DNA of 64,000 bases, from positions 3,782,001 to 3,846,000 of the forward strand of contig JASFXZ010000026.1 in the NCBI GenBank assembly GCA_032209605.1, written 5' to 3'. Source of the stretch: Mactromeris polynyma (taxonomy: Eukaryota > Mollusca > Bivalvia > Venerida > Mactridae). The translations under genes were made by a program, and so were the position numbers. The notes below the pieces were generated by a model. That model was not told the origin of the DNA and searched no databases. It saw only the letters and a list, made by a program, of their open reading frames with translations. This document shows, piece by piece, positions 26,101-35,134 of this stretch (positions are counted from its first letter, which is position 1; every line of letters begins with the position of its first letter).

Positions 26101-29100
26101 AATTAGACAAGCTTATGCTAAACAAGACTCCAATAGGAGAGTCAATGTAAAGGGAGGTAACACTCTCCAACTTAAGCAGGCAAAATCACCTGTGAAATCT
26201 CCAGGAAAAAACAGAAGGTAACATTAAATATATCCAAGATAATATATGATCATTCATTATCGTTCTTTTCTGACAGCAATTAAGCGCAGAAAGAAGTATT
26301 TAGAATTTTACGATTTGTCAGACGATTTTTTTTCAAATATTGTTCATGGTATCTGTTTTCCTAGGTGATGATAATGAAGTTGATACATATAATGCGGGAA
26401 TTTCGCGGATGCAAGTTTCCTGCATCACTGACACCATTTCTGAAACTGGGGCGCACATTTACAACTGACCATCCGCCTCAAGGACCCGCAAAAACAATCG
26501 CACGTTTATTTCAGATATATTCTTTGTGCTTATTCTTGTTCTTTTTGGTAAATCAATTGATCAATATTATCCAAGCACTTGTGCTATTGATCTATACTCA
26601 CATTTTTTCACCAACCATATTTCAATAAAATTCATTTTATTACTTTTGAAACTCATTTTTTATGAAAATACTTGTTGATTGTCATGAAATTTAGCATACA
26701 TGTTGTGTACACATGCAATAATATTGTGTCAAGTTCTTTTCATTTATCTGAAAAGTCAGTCAATGAAAATTTAGAAAATCCATATTGTGCATTATTAAAT
26801 GTACTGAGTATATTAAAGCATCCATGAAGGAATCGTCGAGATGACAATGATATAAATGTGGGACCCTCAAAAATTATCACAGACTCTAAGAATGGCAGAG
26901 TGGGAGGTCCTGAGACCCCTATTTGAAAACTTAGAGGGAAAACCCTGTACAATGCAAGATAGTTTTATTACAGCACATCAACATTTCTCAATTTCAGGAA
27001 TGTAACAAAAATATAAGCTAGTGTAATCCGCCTCATTTATAGAAGTACATTGTTATATACATATACTTTACTGCTAACGTCTTAAATGGTGGATTGGCGA
27101 ACTTTTTGTCTCGTTAAATATCAACTTACGGCTGTAAATTTTGTAAATCACTAACTTATGTCTGAGCATTTTAAAATATTTTGTTGTTTTCATTTTTTGT
27201 TTTGAAGGTCTCCTGGCAAGAACAGTCCAAATTTTAAGGTTCCTAGGGGCCGGCCAAGTGGAAGGGGTCGGAAGAAGTCAAGTTCAAAGAAAACGTTATT
27301 TAAGGATCAAAGTGGATCAATACCACAGGTTGTGTTTCTTATATACTATTTGTGAAAGACTTTATTTAAGGGTACTAAAAGCATGCATGTTAAGAGTAAA
27401 AACTCGTTTTTATATTTTTTAGTCACGAATGTTAGATTGAAACTATGACATGCAGTATGTAAGGGTACTTCCCAATTTTTTATAATTCAAGCAGGTTTCC
27501 AAATTGAAGTATTATATTTCCCGAAATAAGTGAGATGTTCAGCAAGTTTCCAATTTGACGTATTTTATTTCCCAAAATACCTGAGATTTTTAGCAGGTTT
27601 CCAAATTGACGTATTTTATTTCCCAAAATACCTGAGATTTTAAGCCGGTTTCCAAATTGACGTATTTTATTTCCCAAAATACCTGAGATTTTTAGCAGGT
27701 TTCCAAATTGACGTATTTTATTTCCCAAAATACCTGAGATTTTAAGCAGGTTTCCAAATTGACGTATTTTATTTCCCAAAATACCTGAGATTTTAAGCTG
27801 GTTTCCAAATTGACGTATTTTATTTCCTGAAATACCTGAGATTTTAAGCAAGTTTCCAATTTGACGTATTTTATTTCCCAAAATACCTGAGATTTTAAGC
27901 CTTTTTCCAAATTGACGTATTTTATTTCCCAAAATACCTGAGATTTTAAGCAGGTTTCCAAATTGACGTATTGTATTTCCCAAAATACCTGAGATTTTAA
28001 GCCGGTTTCCAAATTGACATATTTTATTTCCCAAAATACCTGAGATTTTAAGCAGGTTTCCAAATTGAAGTTTTTTATTTTCACATTGCAAAAAAAATGG
28101 AGCAGAATTAACATTAGTTACAAGAACGTCGGTGACCAACCCTGAAAATGTAAATACCGTACATGTAAGTTTAATCTCAAGTCAAAATCACAGTAGGATT
28201 GTTGATGTATTTTCCTGCCCACTGTCACATGTACAGTAAAACCTCCCTGCCTGTTTAACCTTTTGTTTTGAGACTCGAGGGAAGTTTAATTGGCAATGAA
28301 ATTTTACTCCTGAAAACATATACTATTGTTGAATAGAGGTATTTGCCAAAGAGAAATTGCATTATAAAACAAAAGTCACTTAATCCAACTTTTTTCAGCA
28401 TGATGAAATAAGGGAAGTAGATATACACTTGACGCCATTAAAGATGCAACTATATCATTGTGTGCCAAGTGTTAGTGTTTTATTGTTACAAAAGAGTAAA
28501 TCATTCTTCAACAAGAAATTACACTATGACACTAGTATTCATATTTCATTATTAATTAAGTTTAGGAAATTATGTTAAAATATAATTACCTCTTTATAAT
28601 GTCTCGGTGCTGACCCGGACTATACTTAGTTGCGTTATTAATTGCGTAATACAAATAATGTTATCAACACTGAAGTTTATATAATATATCATGTTTTACA
28701 GAACACTACAGATTCCAATTTATCAACTGGTACAAAGACATTGAAGCACTCGGCCTTGCCATCTACAAGTGATGCTGTGACACATAGATCAGATGATTTC
28801 ATCGACTTATGTCCTGACTCTGATGAAAACATGCATCATTGTAGTGCGATAGATAAAGAAATTGAATGTGACAATTTGGCATCTGATACTACTAAATACA
28901 AACAACATTCTGTTAGTTCGGATGGTAGTGATAGAAAGAATTGTGATGATGAGAATTGTGTCAGTTTGTGTGGTGCTGTAACATTGAAGGAAGTGAAGTT
29001 ACTGGTAAAAGAATGGATTGCGTCCACGCCTGGTTGGTATTTGATTCAAATATTTCAAATTGTTCAAATAATGATTTGTAGTAAATCTCAAAACTTAATA

Positions 29101-31444
29101 AGTTTTATTTTACAGGTTGTCAAGTGGGCCCTAGTTTTCCTGCATTCTACTTTTCCTGCATTTTCTACTTTTCCTGCATTTTCTACTTTTCCTGCATTTT
29201 CTGCATTTTATACTTTTCCTGCATTTTCTACTTTTCCTGCATTTTCTGCATTTTATACTTTTCCTGCATTTTCTACTTTTCCTGTATTTTCTACTTTTCC
29301 TGCATTCTACTTTTCCTTCTTTTACTTGCTCCCTACTTTTTCCCTACTTTTTCTTGAAAGAGCCCTACTAACATTAATTTTTTTCAAATCTATAGAGTTG
29401 CCTTAACTCAAAATATTTATTTCACCTGCATGTAACACAGAGGTCTTATCATGGAGAATGTACAGTGTGGTGAATTTTTACAATTTTTGATATTCCAAAA
29501 GTAAGGAATCATCCCTACTATCCCTACTTTTCGGCTATAAAATCCCTACCATCCAATCCTTAATCAGACGGAAGGAAAGATATTTGGCAAACAAAGAGAA
29601 TTTACAAAGTCACAAATTGTTGATCTTAGAAACTTCCTGAAAAGTAAATCCCGTTCAGGAAGCAAATCATCACTATTTTGGTTTAAAAAACAGTCTTGAG
29701 GAACCTTTTCTTGTCGAGCTTGAATGATTTTGAACTTGATTATCTACATAGGCTAGGCATATCTACATTGTTAACTGTTCGGATTTTTTTTTTATTTTCA
29801 CAATGTTCTCCCATTGACAGTGTAGTGTGAAGCCCAGGAGGTTGAGTAGGGTTTGGTCACACAATTAACAAATTATGAATATTGTGTGAGTACTGGTTAG
29901 TAGCCCTGAAGCATTCATTTACTGATTGAGTTAGATAAGCTTAATTTGTAAGAAATTGTTTTACATGTGCTGCAAATAAATGAATTTAAACTAAATTAAG
30001 TATATAATCTGTAGGTAACTGTCTATGCCTCATTTAAAAACAGACTTGTCCGGGACTAACTTCAACTCAACTGTTGGTAGCGCGATTCAGGATTAAGACT
30101 AGTCTGGGAAGTCGGGCTAGTAGATTTCTAGAGCCCTGATGACCTGTAAGTATGAGTTTGAGATATACAGTAAAACCTCAATAATAAGGCAATCATTGGG
30201 ACCCTTGAAAACTGGTCTTCTTATTGAGGTGGTCTTAATATCGATACTGAATAAAGAGCAAAACAATGGACTTGAAAAATGTGGTCTTAATTTTGAGGTG
30301 GCCATTAAGTGAGGTTTTACTGTATACTATTGTGTTTCAGTCCCACAACAGGAAGATGAAGAAGTCTTGATGAAATATCTACAGACTCTTGTGATCGTTA
30401 AAAATCTGGAACTTGTTGACTTGATTCTGAAATTTATATTAAGGTAATAATATGATTTCAATTGGAATAATTTTTTCTGACATTGTGTGTTCAATACCAG
30501 GGCTTATTTTCAGTTGTTTTTATAACTGTTATTCAGCTATATTCCCAATGACAAAAAGTATATATTTTTTCCCAATTTGAATGTAAAAATTCCCAATGAA
30601 TGATCTGAAAAAAACTTTTGGTTCAATTGAGTAAAAAGTTGACAATGTTAGAGGCTTGTCTCACAGGTGGTATATATATATGGCAATTTTTGATTAAGTA
30701 ATCACAGCATGCTTTAATTTTTTCCTAACTTTTTCCCCAATTTCTAAGATTGCAAAAATTCCTGATTTGAAGGTTATAGGTCGTCTTCCTAAAATAGCCA
30801 AACTAAACCCTGAATTCTCATGAAATGCTGTTATATCTTAGAAAATGTATCTGCGTTTACAAAGCATGATGCTATTAGAAATTTAACGAAAGTCGTTTTT
30901 GAATTTTTTTATCTTGAATATTTTAATCTTTAGAAGTAAATTTGGCTGGTTGTTTAAGAAATTTGATAACGTTCCTAAAGACATTGTTATGTGCTTGAAA
31001 CCCTGGCCTAACATTGCATAAATCCTATACAGTCCAAGCTCCGTTCTTCCAAGGCATCTCAAATAGCAATCTTACCTCATAATTGAGATTTTGCTCAAAT
31101 TAGAGCCTGCGTTTGAGACAAATCTCATTGGGGTCAGTCTCGGATGAGAAAAAATCTCAACGTATAAGAAAAACATTTGAGCTGAGCTTTAGCTCAGATT
31201 GAGATGCTTTGGGAGATCGGGGCCTGGTGACCCAGTGCTTGAGCATTTGCTTCTGGTGCCCAAGGTCACAGGTTTGAGGCCGAGTTGTTAAAATGTTACT
31301 AGCTTAATACAATGTTAATTTTTCAGGAATATACATACAGTGAACAGTGCCGAGTGGATGTATTCCTTGCAGAGAGTTTACTCATACATTCAGACAGTAG
31401 TTTACCAAATTTATGGTAGCAGATTGGCGTCCATTACATTGTGA
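11152..31444 (+). CDS. REV1: DNA repair protein REV1 (translesion deoxycytidyl transferase), whole gene
   Basis: Y-family polymerase that inserts dC opposite abasic sites and damaged G, and scaffolds polymerase zeta and the other Y polymerases at stalled nuclear replication forks. Exons: 11152-11211, 12318-12450, 14280-14448, 14762-15582, 15897-16042, 17138-17262, 18039-18193, 19689-19808, 20787-21007, 21545-21689, 22694-22824, 23830-24308, 25079-25220, 25434-25679, 26054-26217, 27208-27328, 28702-29032, 30341-30443, 31327-31444. All have GT/AG borders and matching phases, and they total 3930 nt (1309 aa; the human protein has about 1250). Domains: BRCT about 51-135; palm VDMDCFF with D323 and SCDE with D496/E497; fingers; little finger about 650-760; two UBMs about 945-970 and 1027-1052; AT-hook-like PRGRP at 1098-1102; C-terminal domain about 1217-1309. 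No inactivating change was seen. Confidence 0.95.
11330..11580. mobile_element. CRE-type palindromic MITE, copy b
   Basis: In REV1 intron 1. Contains tgacgtca near both ends plus acatgtgacatcacc. Same family as 1406-1647. Confidence 0.85.
12318..14448 (+). CDS. REV1: REV1 exons 2-3: BRCT domain
   Basis: Exon 1 (11152-11211) encodes MSRRGRNAERRSNGDGWEEW, like the basic N terminus of vertebrate REV1. Exon 2 (12318-12450) contains GSKIFSGISIYVNGYT and exon 3 (14280-14448) ELKRLMMLHGG, THVIATNLPNSKVKELKG and VVRPEWITD. These are the core of the REV1 BRCT domain, which helps bring the protein to PCNA and DNA ends. The 1.8-kb intron between them holds a 31-bp tandem repeat and a SINE/MITE-rich stretch. 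Confidence 0.95.
12595..13140. repeat. Dispersed repeat with tatgcccccac / gtgggggcat ends
   Basis: In REV1 intron 2. Partial relatives (tatgccccc plus ccgtccgtcc) are at 23610-23815 and 25713-25770. Confidence 0.7.
13696..13853. repeat. 31-bp tandem repeat, five units
   Basis: Unit tttttgtttagatttactag gtttactgcca, almost perfect, in REV1 intron 2. Confidence 0.93.
14762..15582 (+). CDS. REV1: REV1 exon 4: end of BRCT, disordered spacer, N-digit and first catalytic Asp
   Basis: The largest exon (821 nt). It starts SIAAGKLVSYTKYLLYT (last BRCT strand), runs through about 150 polar residues, then NEFYSNSRLHFLSTWKAEW, the N-terminal arm conserved in REV1. It ends in the palm: CVMLVDMDCFFVSVGLRKRP with D323 and D325, and PDLKGKPVAVTH. 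The donor at 15583 lies within the variable insert after the first palm strands. Confidence 0.95.
15897..19808 (+). CDS. REV1: REV1 exons 5-8: fingers and palm
   Basis: Exon 5 (15897-16042) carries an acidic insert then AEIASCSYEARK. Exon 6 (17138-17262) carries GVRNGMFMGRAKGICPEL and VPYDF-like IPYDFNGYKEV. Exon 7 (18039-18193) carries YTHDIEAVSCDEMLID with the second catalytic pair D496/E497, then the ASAGIG turn. Exon 8 (19689-19808) carries SSILLARMATRKAKPNGQFH. All are diagnostic of REV1 within the Y family. Introns contain MITE copies at 16747-16851, 17303-17413 and 18241-18422. Confidence 0.95.
16747..16851. repeat. Palindromic acagtaaaacctca MITE, copy 1
   Basis: Degenerate short copy in REV1 intron 5, with cttattattgaggtgg in the centre. 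Confidence 0.65.
17303..17413. repeat. Palindromic acagtaaaacctca MITE, copy 2
   Basis: REV1 intron 6. Ends acagtataatctcaataata and ggttttactgta. Confidence 0.7.
17755..17900. repeat. About 60-bp tandem repeat, 2.5 units
   Basis: gcatgcaccatgattgt with accaatcaaatcaa, in REV1 intron 6. Confidence 0.75.
18241..18422. repeat. Palindromic acagtaaaacctca MITE, copy 3
   Basis: REV1 intron 7, starting about 47 nt after the exon 7 donor. Confidence 0.75.
18540..19432 (-). repeat. Dispersed repeat ending caagaggcccatgagggcc
   Basis: REV1 intron 7. Repeated phrases on the minus strand such as agggtcataatgcag and ccaagtttggt with no long frame; the end at 19432 resembles that of the agagggcc repeats. 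Confidence 0.6.
19980..20350. repeat. Dispersed repeat, tacgcctgttcaatgaacagg
   Basis: REV1 intron 8. Two internal copies of agaagcatttgtccaatcatcacc. Confidence 0.6.
20787..22824 (+). CDS. REV1: REV1 exons 9-11: thumb and little finger
   Basis: Exon 9 (20787-21007): GVGWSLTKRFEALKVITCG, LQKEFGPKTGQSLYRYCRG and the RKSVSAEVNYGIRF strand. Exon 10 (21545-21689): KGKSITLKLMVRRKDAPKE. Exon 11 (22694-22824): GHGICNNFSKSVTLPMST and RQHKVEPGDLRG. The order and spacing match the thumb and little finger (PAD) of REV1. The exon 10 donor lies exactly at the edge of a reversed SINE. Confidence 0.95.
21327..21506. repeat. Palindromic acagtaaaacctca MITE, copy 4
   Basis: REV1 intron 9, ending about 38 nt before exon 10. 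Full-length, about 175 bp. Confidence 0.82.
21689..21930 (-). mobile_element. Reversed SINE abutting the REV1 exon 10 donor
   Basis: Reverse complement of the 5291-5590 family: gggtataaaa, then ACCCCTACTTAAAGGGCC, a body with CCAGGTACCACATAGGTAGG, and the tRNA-like head (GATTCGAACCTTCGACCTCC) at the right. Its 3' end coincides with the exon boundary, so the donor G/GTATAAAA appears to be SINE sequence. Confidence 0.7.
22973..23126. repeat. Palindromic acagtaaaacctca MITE, copy 5
   Basis: REV1 intron 11; ends acagcaaaaccttactta and gaggttttactgt. Confidence 0.82.
23200..23290. repeat. 21-bp tandem repeat, about four units
   Basis: agagtggtcaaccttcctgt repeated in REV1 intron 11. Confidence 0.88.
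23830..24308 (+). CDS. REV1: REV1 exon 12: end of little finger and unstructured region
   Basis: Begins IGIQMQKLEP, equivalent to the vertebrate GVGIHVNQL segment that closes the catalytic core. The remaining about 150 residues are polar and poorly conserved, rich in Asn, Asp, Ser and Thr. The donor is GGAAG/GTTAGT, phase 2. Confidence 0.9.
24474..24612. repeat. Palindromic acagtaaaacctca MITE, copy 6
   Basis: REV1 intron 12, right end degenerate. Confidence 0.72.
25079..26217 (+). CDS. REV1: REV1 exons 13-15: two ubiquitin-binding motifs
   Basis: Exon 13 (25079-25220) ends PSPSQ, and exon 14 (25434-25679) begins VDPEVLRELPVEIREQIEKE. Exon 14 also ends LPSPSQ, and exon 15 (26054-26217) begins IDPSCMDALPESLQAEIRQA. 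Both are UBMs with the essential Leu-Pro pair, which read mono-ubiquitinated PCNA. In both cases the intron falls at the same place, after PSPSQ, suggesting that the second UBM arose by duplication of an exon-intron unit. Confidence 0.93.
27208..27328 (+). CDS. REV1: REV1 exon 16: basic linker with AT-hook-like motif
   Basis: Encodes SPGKNSPNFKVPRGRPSGRG followed by RKKSSSKK. PRGRP with flanking Arg/Lys is the core of an AT-hook, a minor-groove DNA-binding motif. The stretch sits between the second UBM and the C-terminal domain, where the vertebrate protein is also basic. DNA binding is an inference. Confidence 0.85.
27488..28072. repeat. 51-bp tandem repeat in REV1 intron 16
   Basis: About eleven units of roughly 51 bp containing gtttccaaattgacgtattt and tatttcccaaaatacctgag. 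As 51 is a multiple of 3, the minus strand stays open in more than one frame with a 17-residue period; I see no sign that it is translated. Confidence 0.9.
28702..31444 (+). CDS. REV1: REV1 exons 17-19: C-terminal interaction domain
   Basis: Exon 17 (28702-29032) ends VTLKEVKLLVKEWIASTP. Exon 18 (30341-30443) carries EDEEVLMKYLQTLVIVKNLE. Exon 19 (31327-31444) carries NSAEWMYSLQRVYSYIQTVV, then YQIYGSRLASITL and TGA at 31442-31444. This is the four-helix domain that binds REV7 and the other Y-family polymerases. A MITE starts about 22 bases after the stop, so the 3' UTR is repeat-derived. Confidence 0.93.
29113..29555. mobile_element. MITE of the 738-1021 family with an expanded ttttcctgcattctac repeat
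   Basis: Reverse complement of the 738-1021 element, starting caggttgtcaagtggg. At 29140-29320 the short ttttcctgcattctac motif is amplified about ten times. REV1 intron 17. The open frames here are by-products of the repeat. Confidence 0.75.
30166..30326. repeat. Palindromic acagtaaaacctca MITE, copy 7
   Basis: Ends gaggttttactgtata only 14 nt before the acceptor of REV1 exon 18, so it forms part of the polypyrimidine/branch region. Confidence 0.85.
31030..31220. repeat. Palindromic repeat with aaggcatctcaaa ends
   Basis: REV1 intron 18; arms with gagatt / aatctc, right end tgagatgctttggg. Confidence 0.6.
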
Positions 31445-31465
31445 TATTGTATATTTACATGCATA

Positions 31466-31707
31466 TATGAGCGCCGCTGTACGATTTCCAACCTTTTCTT
31501 TAAGTGACGTCATTTCCAGAAAACACACATGTGACGTCTCAATTTACTTACAGTAAGCAATACTTGCCCCATATGGCAATATGAATACGAAGTGACCATA
31601 TGGAGTAAATATTGTTTCCTGCTTGGAAATAATGGCATCACATGTTGCATTTTCTTGAAATGATGTCACTTACAGAAGAGGTTGTAAATCCCATAGGCGT
31701 GCTCATA
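31466..31707. mobile_element. CRE-type palindromic MITE, copy c
   Basis: Starts 22 nt after the REV1 stop codon, so it is probably in the 3' UTR. Ends tatgagcgccgctgtacg and gcgtgctcatata; contains tgacgtca. Confidence 0.88.
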
Positions 31708-32080
31708 TATGTGTCAATGTTTATATGAGTTTTAATATATTAAAGGTAACAACACTGATATCGATAATGTCTTGTTTTCATTCTGTATGTTCTTTGGGTG
31801 AATGTAAGTTGTGAGGAACTATTTTGTACAAATCTTTTGTGCATTTCTGAAATCTCAAAACTTGTACTATGGTTTGACCTGTGCACCCTAGACGAGGCAC
31901 ATCACAGGACTGACTGCAGCTTCACTTTGAACCACTCGCCCTCCACCATCTCTACCATATTTAGTTTGAGCCTAATCTAAGATGATGTTTTGGGAACAAT
32001 TCTGCCTATGTCACATTGAAACGATACAAGAACAGTCAACAGCAAAAGAGAATACCAGCAAGAGTATATGCATACAATTC

Positions 32081-33374
32081 GGGTCAATCTATTCTGTTGA
32101 CCAAACACCATTGACCAGTTGACCATTGACCAATATGTCTATTCTATTGACCACCGTCTAATTGACCATGATTGGGGTGAGAGGTGTGACTTATACCTTG
32201 TAGTCAATTATTGAAATAATGTCCGCAAATTACTGAATAGTCATTAAAATAAAAGGTTGTTGTTGTTGCTGTATACAATTAAAGTCCATTATAAGTCAAT
32301 TTCAAAGAAAAAAATTAGGACTAAATTTGCTTTGTTGTTTCGTCAATATCAATGTTAACATAGTTGGCTGAAATATTACAAATTATAGGTTTAACTGAAT
32401 TATGCCTTTTTCAAATTATTGTATAAAATGATCAAATAATGCAAATAATGCAAGAACAAATAAGGTCATCCTCAATAAATAGTTACTCGACCGACTAATC
32501 AAAATTGGTCTCGCTCTATTTTCAAGACCCTTCAAACATTTTAATGTTTTATTTACTCTATATACATAGTTAAAAAAAATATCCATACCAACCTACCTAC
32601 CCCAAAAGTTCTGGATAGGGCTACTGCAAACATATTATATTTTTTAGGTTGGTCTTGATTACATTATTGTTGTTATGTTGAATTTGTCAATTTTTGAATT
32701 ACAAATATTGATATTTTACATGAGTTTCTTATATTTCAAGCATTTTATCTACTAGAATAATGCTATAGTGCTTTTATGTAAAAACTTATCATCACACATA
32801 TATTGATAAAAATATGTATTTTTTTATATTTAAATATTACACATGAATTTTAGTGTATCAATTGTTATGTTTTAACTAACAACTAATAACAAATTTATTA
32901 AAGAAATGCTTTTTTATCATGAATTTTAGCATGCATGTAATATCCAGACTGGAATGTTAAAATTCCAGCTTTGGTATTTTCAGATTATCACATGAATTTA
33001 AGTGTATCAATTGTTATGTTTTAAATAAAAAATAATAACAAATTTATTTAAGAAATGCTTGTTTTTCATGTTTTGCTTAAATAAATGTTAACAGTGTTAA
33101 CTGCAATATTTATGTCTGTTAGTTTTTATAAACTGTTTTAATTAATTAAAATTTGCTTAAAAATTAATTGATAAAAATAAACATTTAAAGTGAGAATTGT
33201 GTTCATGCCTTATGATAATTGGGATTTTAACACCTTAACAATTAGCTTATCCTACTCCTGGAGGAATATATTGGATAATGGTCAATTAGACGGTGGTCAA
33301 TAGAATAGACATATTGGTCAATTGGTCAATGGTCAACTGGTCAATGGTGTTTGGTCAACAGAAAAGGCAGACCC
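32081..33374. mobile_element. 1.29-kb non-autonomous element with long TIRs and 9-bp target duplications
   Basis: Perfect 9-bp TSD atacaattc at 32072-32080 and 33375-33383. The TIRs of about 85-95 bp start GGGTC and contain several copies of TTGACCA. The interior is about 1.1 kb, very AT-rich, with no coding potential. A 9-bp TSD and long TIRs are typical of Mutator-like elements. Confidence 0.9.
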
Positions 33375-33663
33375 ATACAATTCTCCGCACGGAGATTATT
33401 TAGAGTGTTATTTTGTTTCATGGTGCATCCAATGCGTTGGCCTGTTGGCACACATTGAAGAGGATGTCAAGTTGTAGCACACATAGTGCTGTCATACTGA
33501 TGCCAAGCCGTAGACACGTGACTTCACATACAGTCACAGTAACCTGGCCATGGCTCTAGAAATCCACTAGCCCGACGTCCTAGACTAGTCTAATGCTGAA
33601 TCGGGCTACCAATAGTTGAATTTTCATTAGTCCGGGACAAGTGCCTTTGAAAAAAGTGTCTAG

Positions 33664-33728
33664 AGCCCTGTGACCCCAGGTAAACCCTGTGACCCCAAGT
33701 AAACCCTGTGACCCCAAGTAAACCAGTC
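33664..33728. repeat. 21-bp tandem repeat, three units
   Basis: ccctgtgaccccaagtaaa repeated next to a gggctctaga-ended repeat at 33549-33668. Confidence 0.8.
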
Positions 33729-34236
33729 CTGTTACTACCCTTATAACATTGAACATGGGCATGATACTAGTATCATTCTTATAACTGACGTGTTCCAGCT
33801 GTGTTCAAACCTGCGACCTTTTGTATTAAGTCACAAGAAAACGCATCTCTTATCCACATTAATTGCTAGATATGTGCATGTATCGCTTCACGTTGACTCT
33901 GTCTTGTTTTGCACCGATAATACATGTAGCAACCACAGATATCTAATTTTCGTGGAAAAACCGTAAACATCATTATGAGTCATAGCTATATAATCTGTCA
34001 AATGTTTAATTTGATACAAACACACCAGTCTTAACACGAAGTGTTTTCAAGTGTGACAACAAATTACGAGGAGTGGTAAATAGACCATGTTTATTATAAT
34101 GCTCATTTAAATCCCCCTTATCTTAAAAAAGCAAGATATTATAACAAGCACTTACTGCTGAATATGATCAGGCAGGTTGTAGAGTATTTGCGAACCTGAA
34201 GAGATTCGTAAGTTGGAAACACTATCCCGTCTATAG

Positions 34237-34556
34237 TACAGTAAAACCTCACTTGTATACCACCTTAATAATAAGACCACCTCAAAATTAAGAACACTTC
34301 AAGAGAGAGAATAAGTTGCTACAGGGAACGCCACATACACAGACCTCCGCGGAAACGACAATCCATGAAGCATAAGGCACTTGATGAGGTTAAAGGGAAC
34401 ATACGTTAGGAAACAGGCGCAAGGAATGGTCTGGCAGACCATAGGGAATAACTAGGAGAATCAAGTCGTTTCCACCTTAATATTAAGACCACCTCAATAT
34501 TAAGACCAGTTTTGAAAGGTCCCAAAGGTGGTCTTATTATTGAGATTTTACTGTAT
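34237..34556. repeat. Palindromic acagtaaaacctca MITE, copy 8, with an insertion
   Basis: Intergenic. The two halves are separated by about 165 bp starting agagagagaataagttgcta, a fragment related to 48410-48605 in reverse. Confidence 0.82.
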
Positions 34557-35134
34557 ATACTCAGATACCAATTCAGAGGATCGTACATATTCCAATGTGT
34601 GTGCGAGTACCATAGTCAAGTTAGCAAATAAATTACATTATAAATTAGGCTTGTACTTGCTTACAATTCCCCTACGTCTGGGTCCAGGTTTAAAACGGAT
34701 ACTTGCAATGAGCACCAAATTTACTCATGTTGATCTGATAATGGACATTTGAGTGTGGAAAACAGGGGCGTACATTCCCTACATTTGTTTTCGAAAAAAT
34801 CGAAATAATAAAATGGCCAAAACTACAAAAAGATATATGAACAGGACCGAAATTTACACCAAAACGTATCTCTGACGATCTAGCCACAAAAAAATCCGGG
34901 GACTATGAACCCCCTAAAACTGGGCATTTACATCAATTTCTGCTAAGCTACGCCCCTGAAAAATGTATGATATTGTTACACGAATGCTGAATGTTTTTTG
35001 TGGCTCATTTCCTTAGAGAATTTAGTGTAAAATGAGATATGTTAGTAACTTTTAAGTCTGTGCATAGAGTGTGGCACCCGAATCAAAAAATTACTTCCGT
35101 ATCTCATAATATATTTAAAATCTCGAAGACAATG

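Noticed and set aside
27480..28139. 219-codon open frame on the minus strand
   Set aside because: It is a read-through of a 51-bp intronic tandem repeat; a second frame is also open. No family resemblance or splice context.
29124..29406. Phe/Ser/Cys-rich open frames
   Set aside because: Translation of the ttttcctgcattctac microsatellite inside a MITE, just downstream of the true REV1 exon 17 donor.
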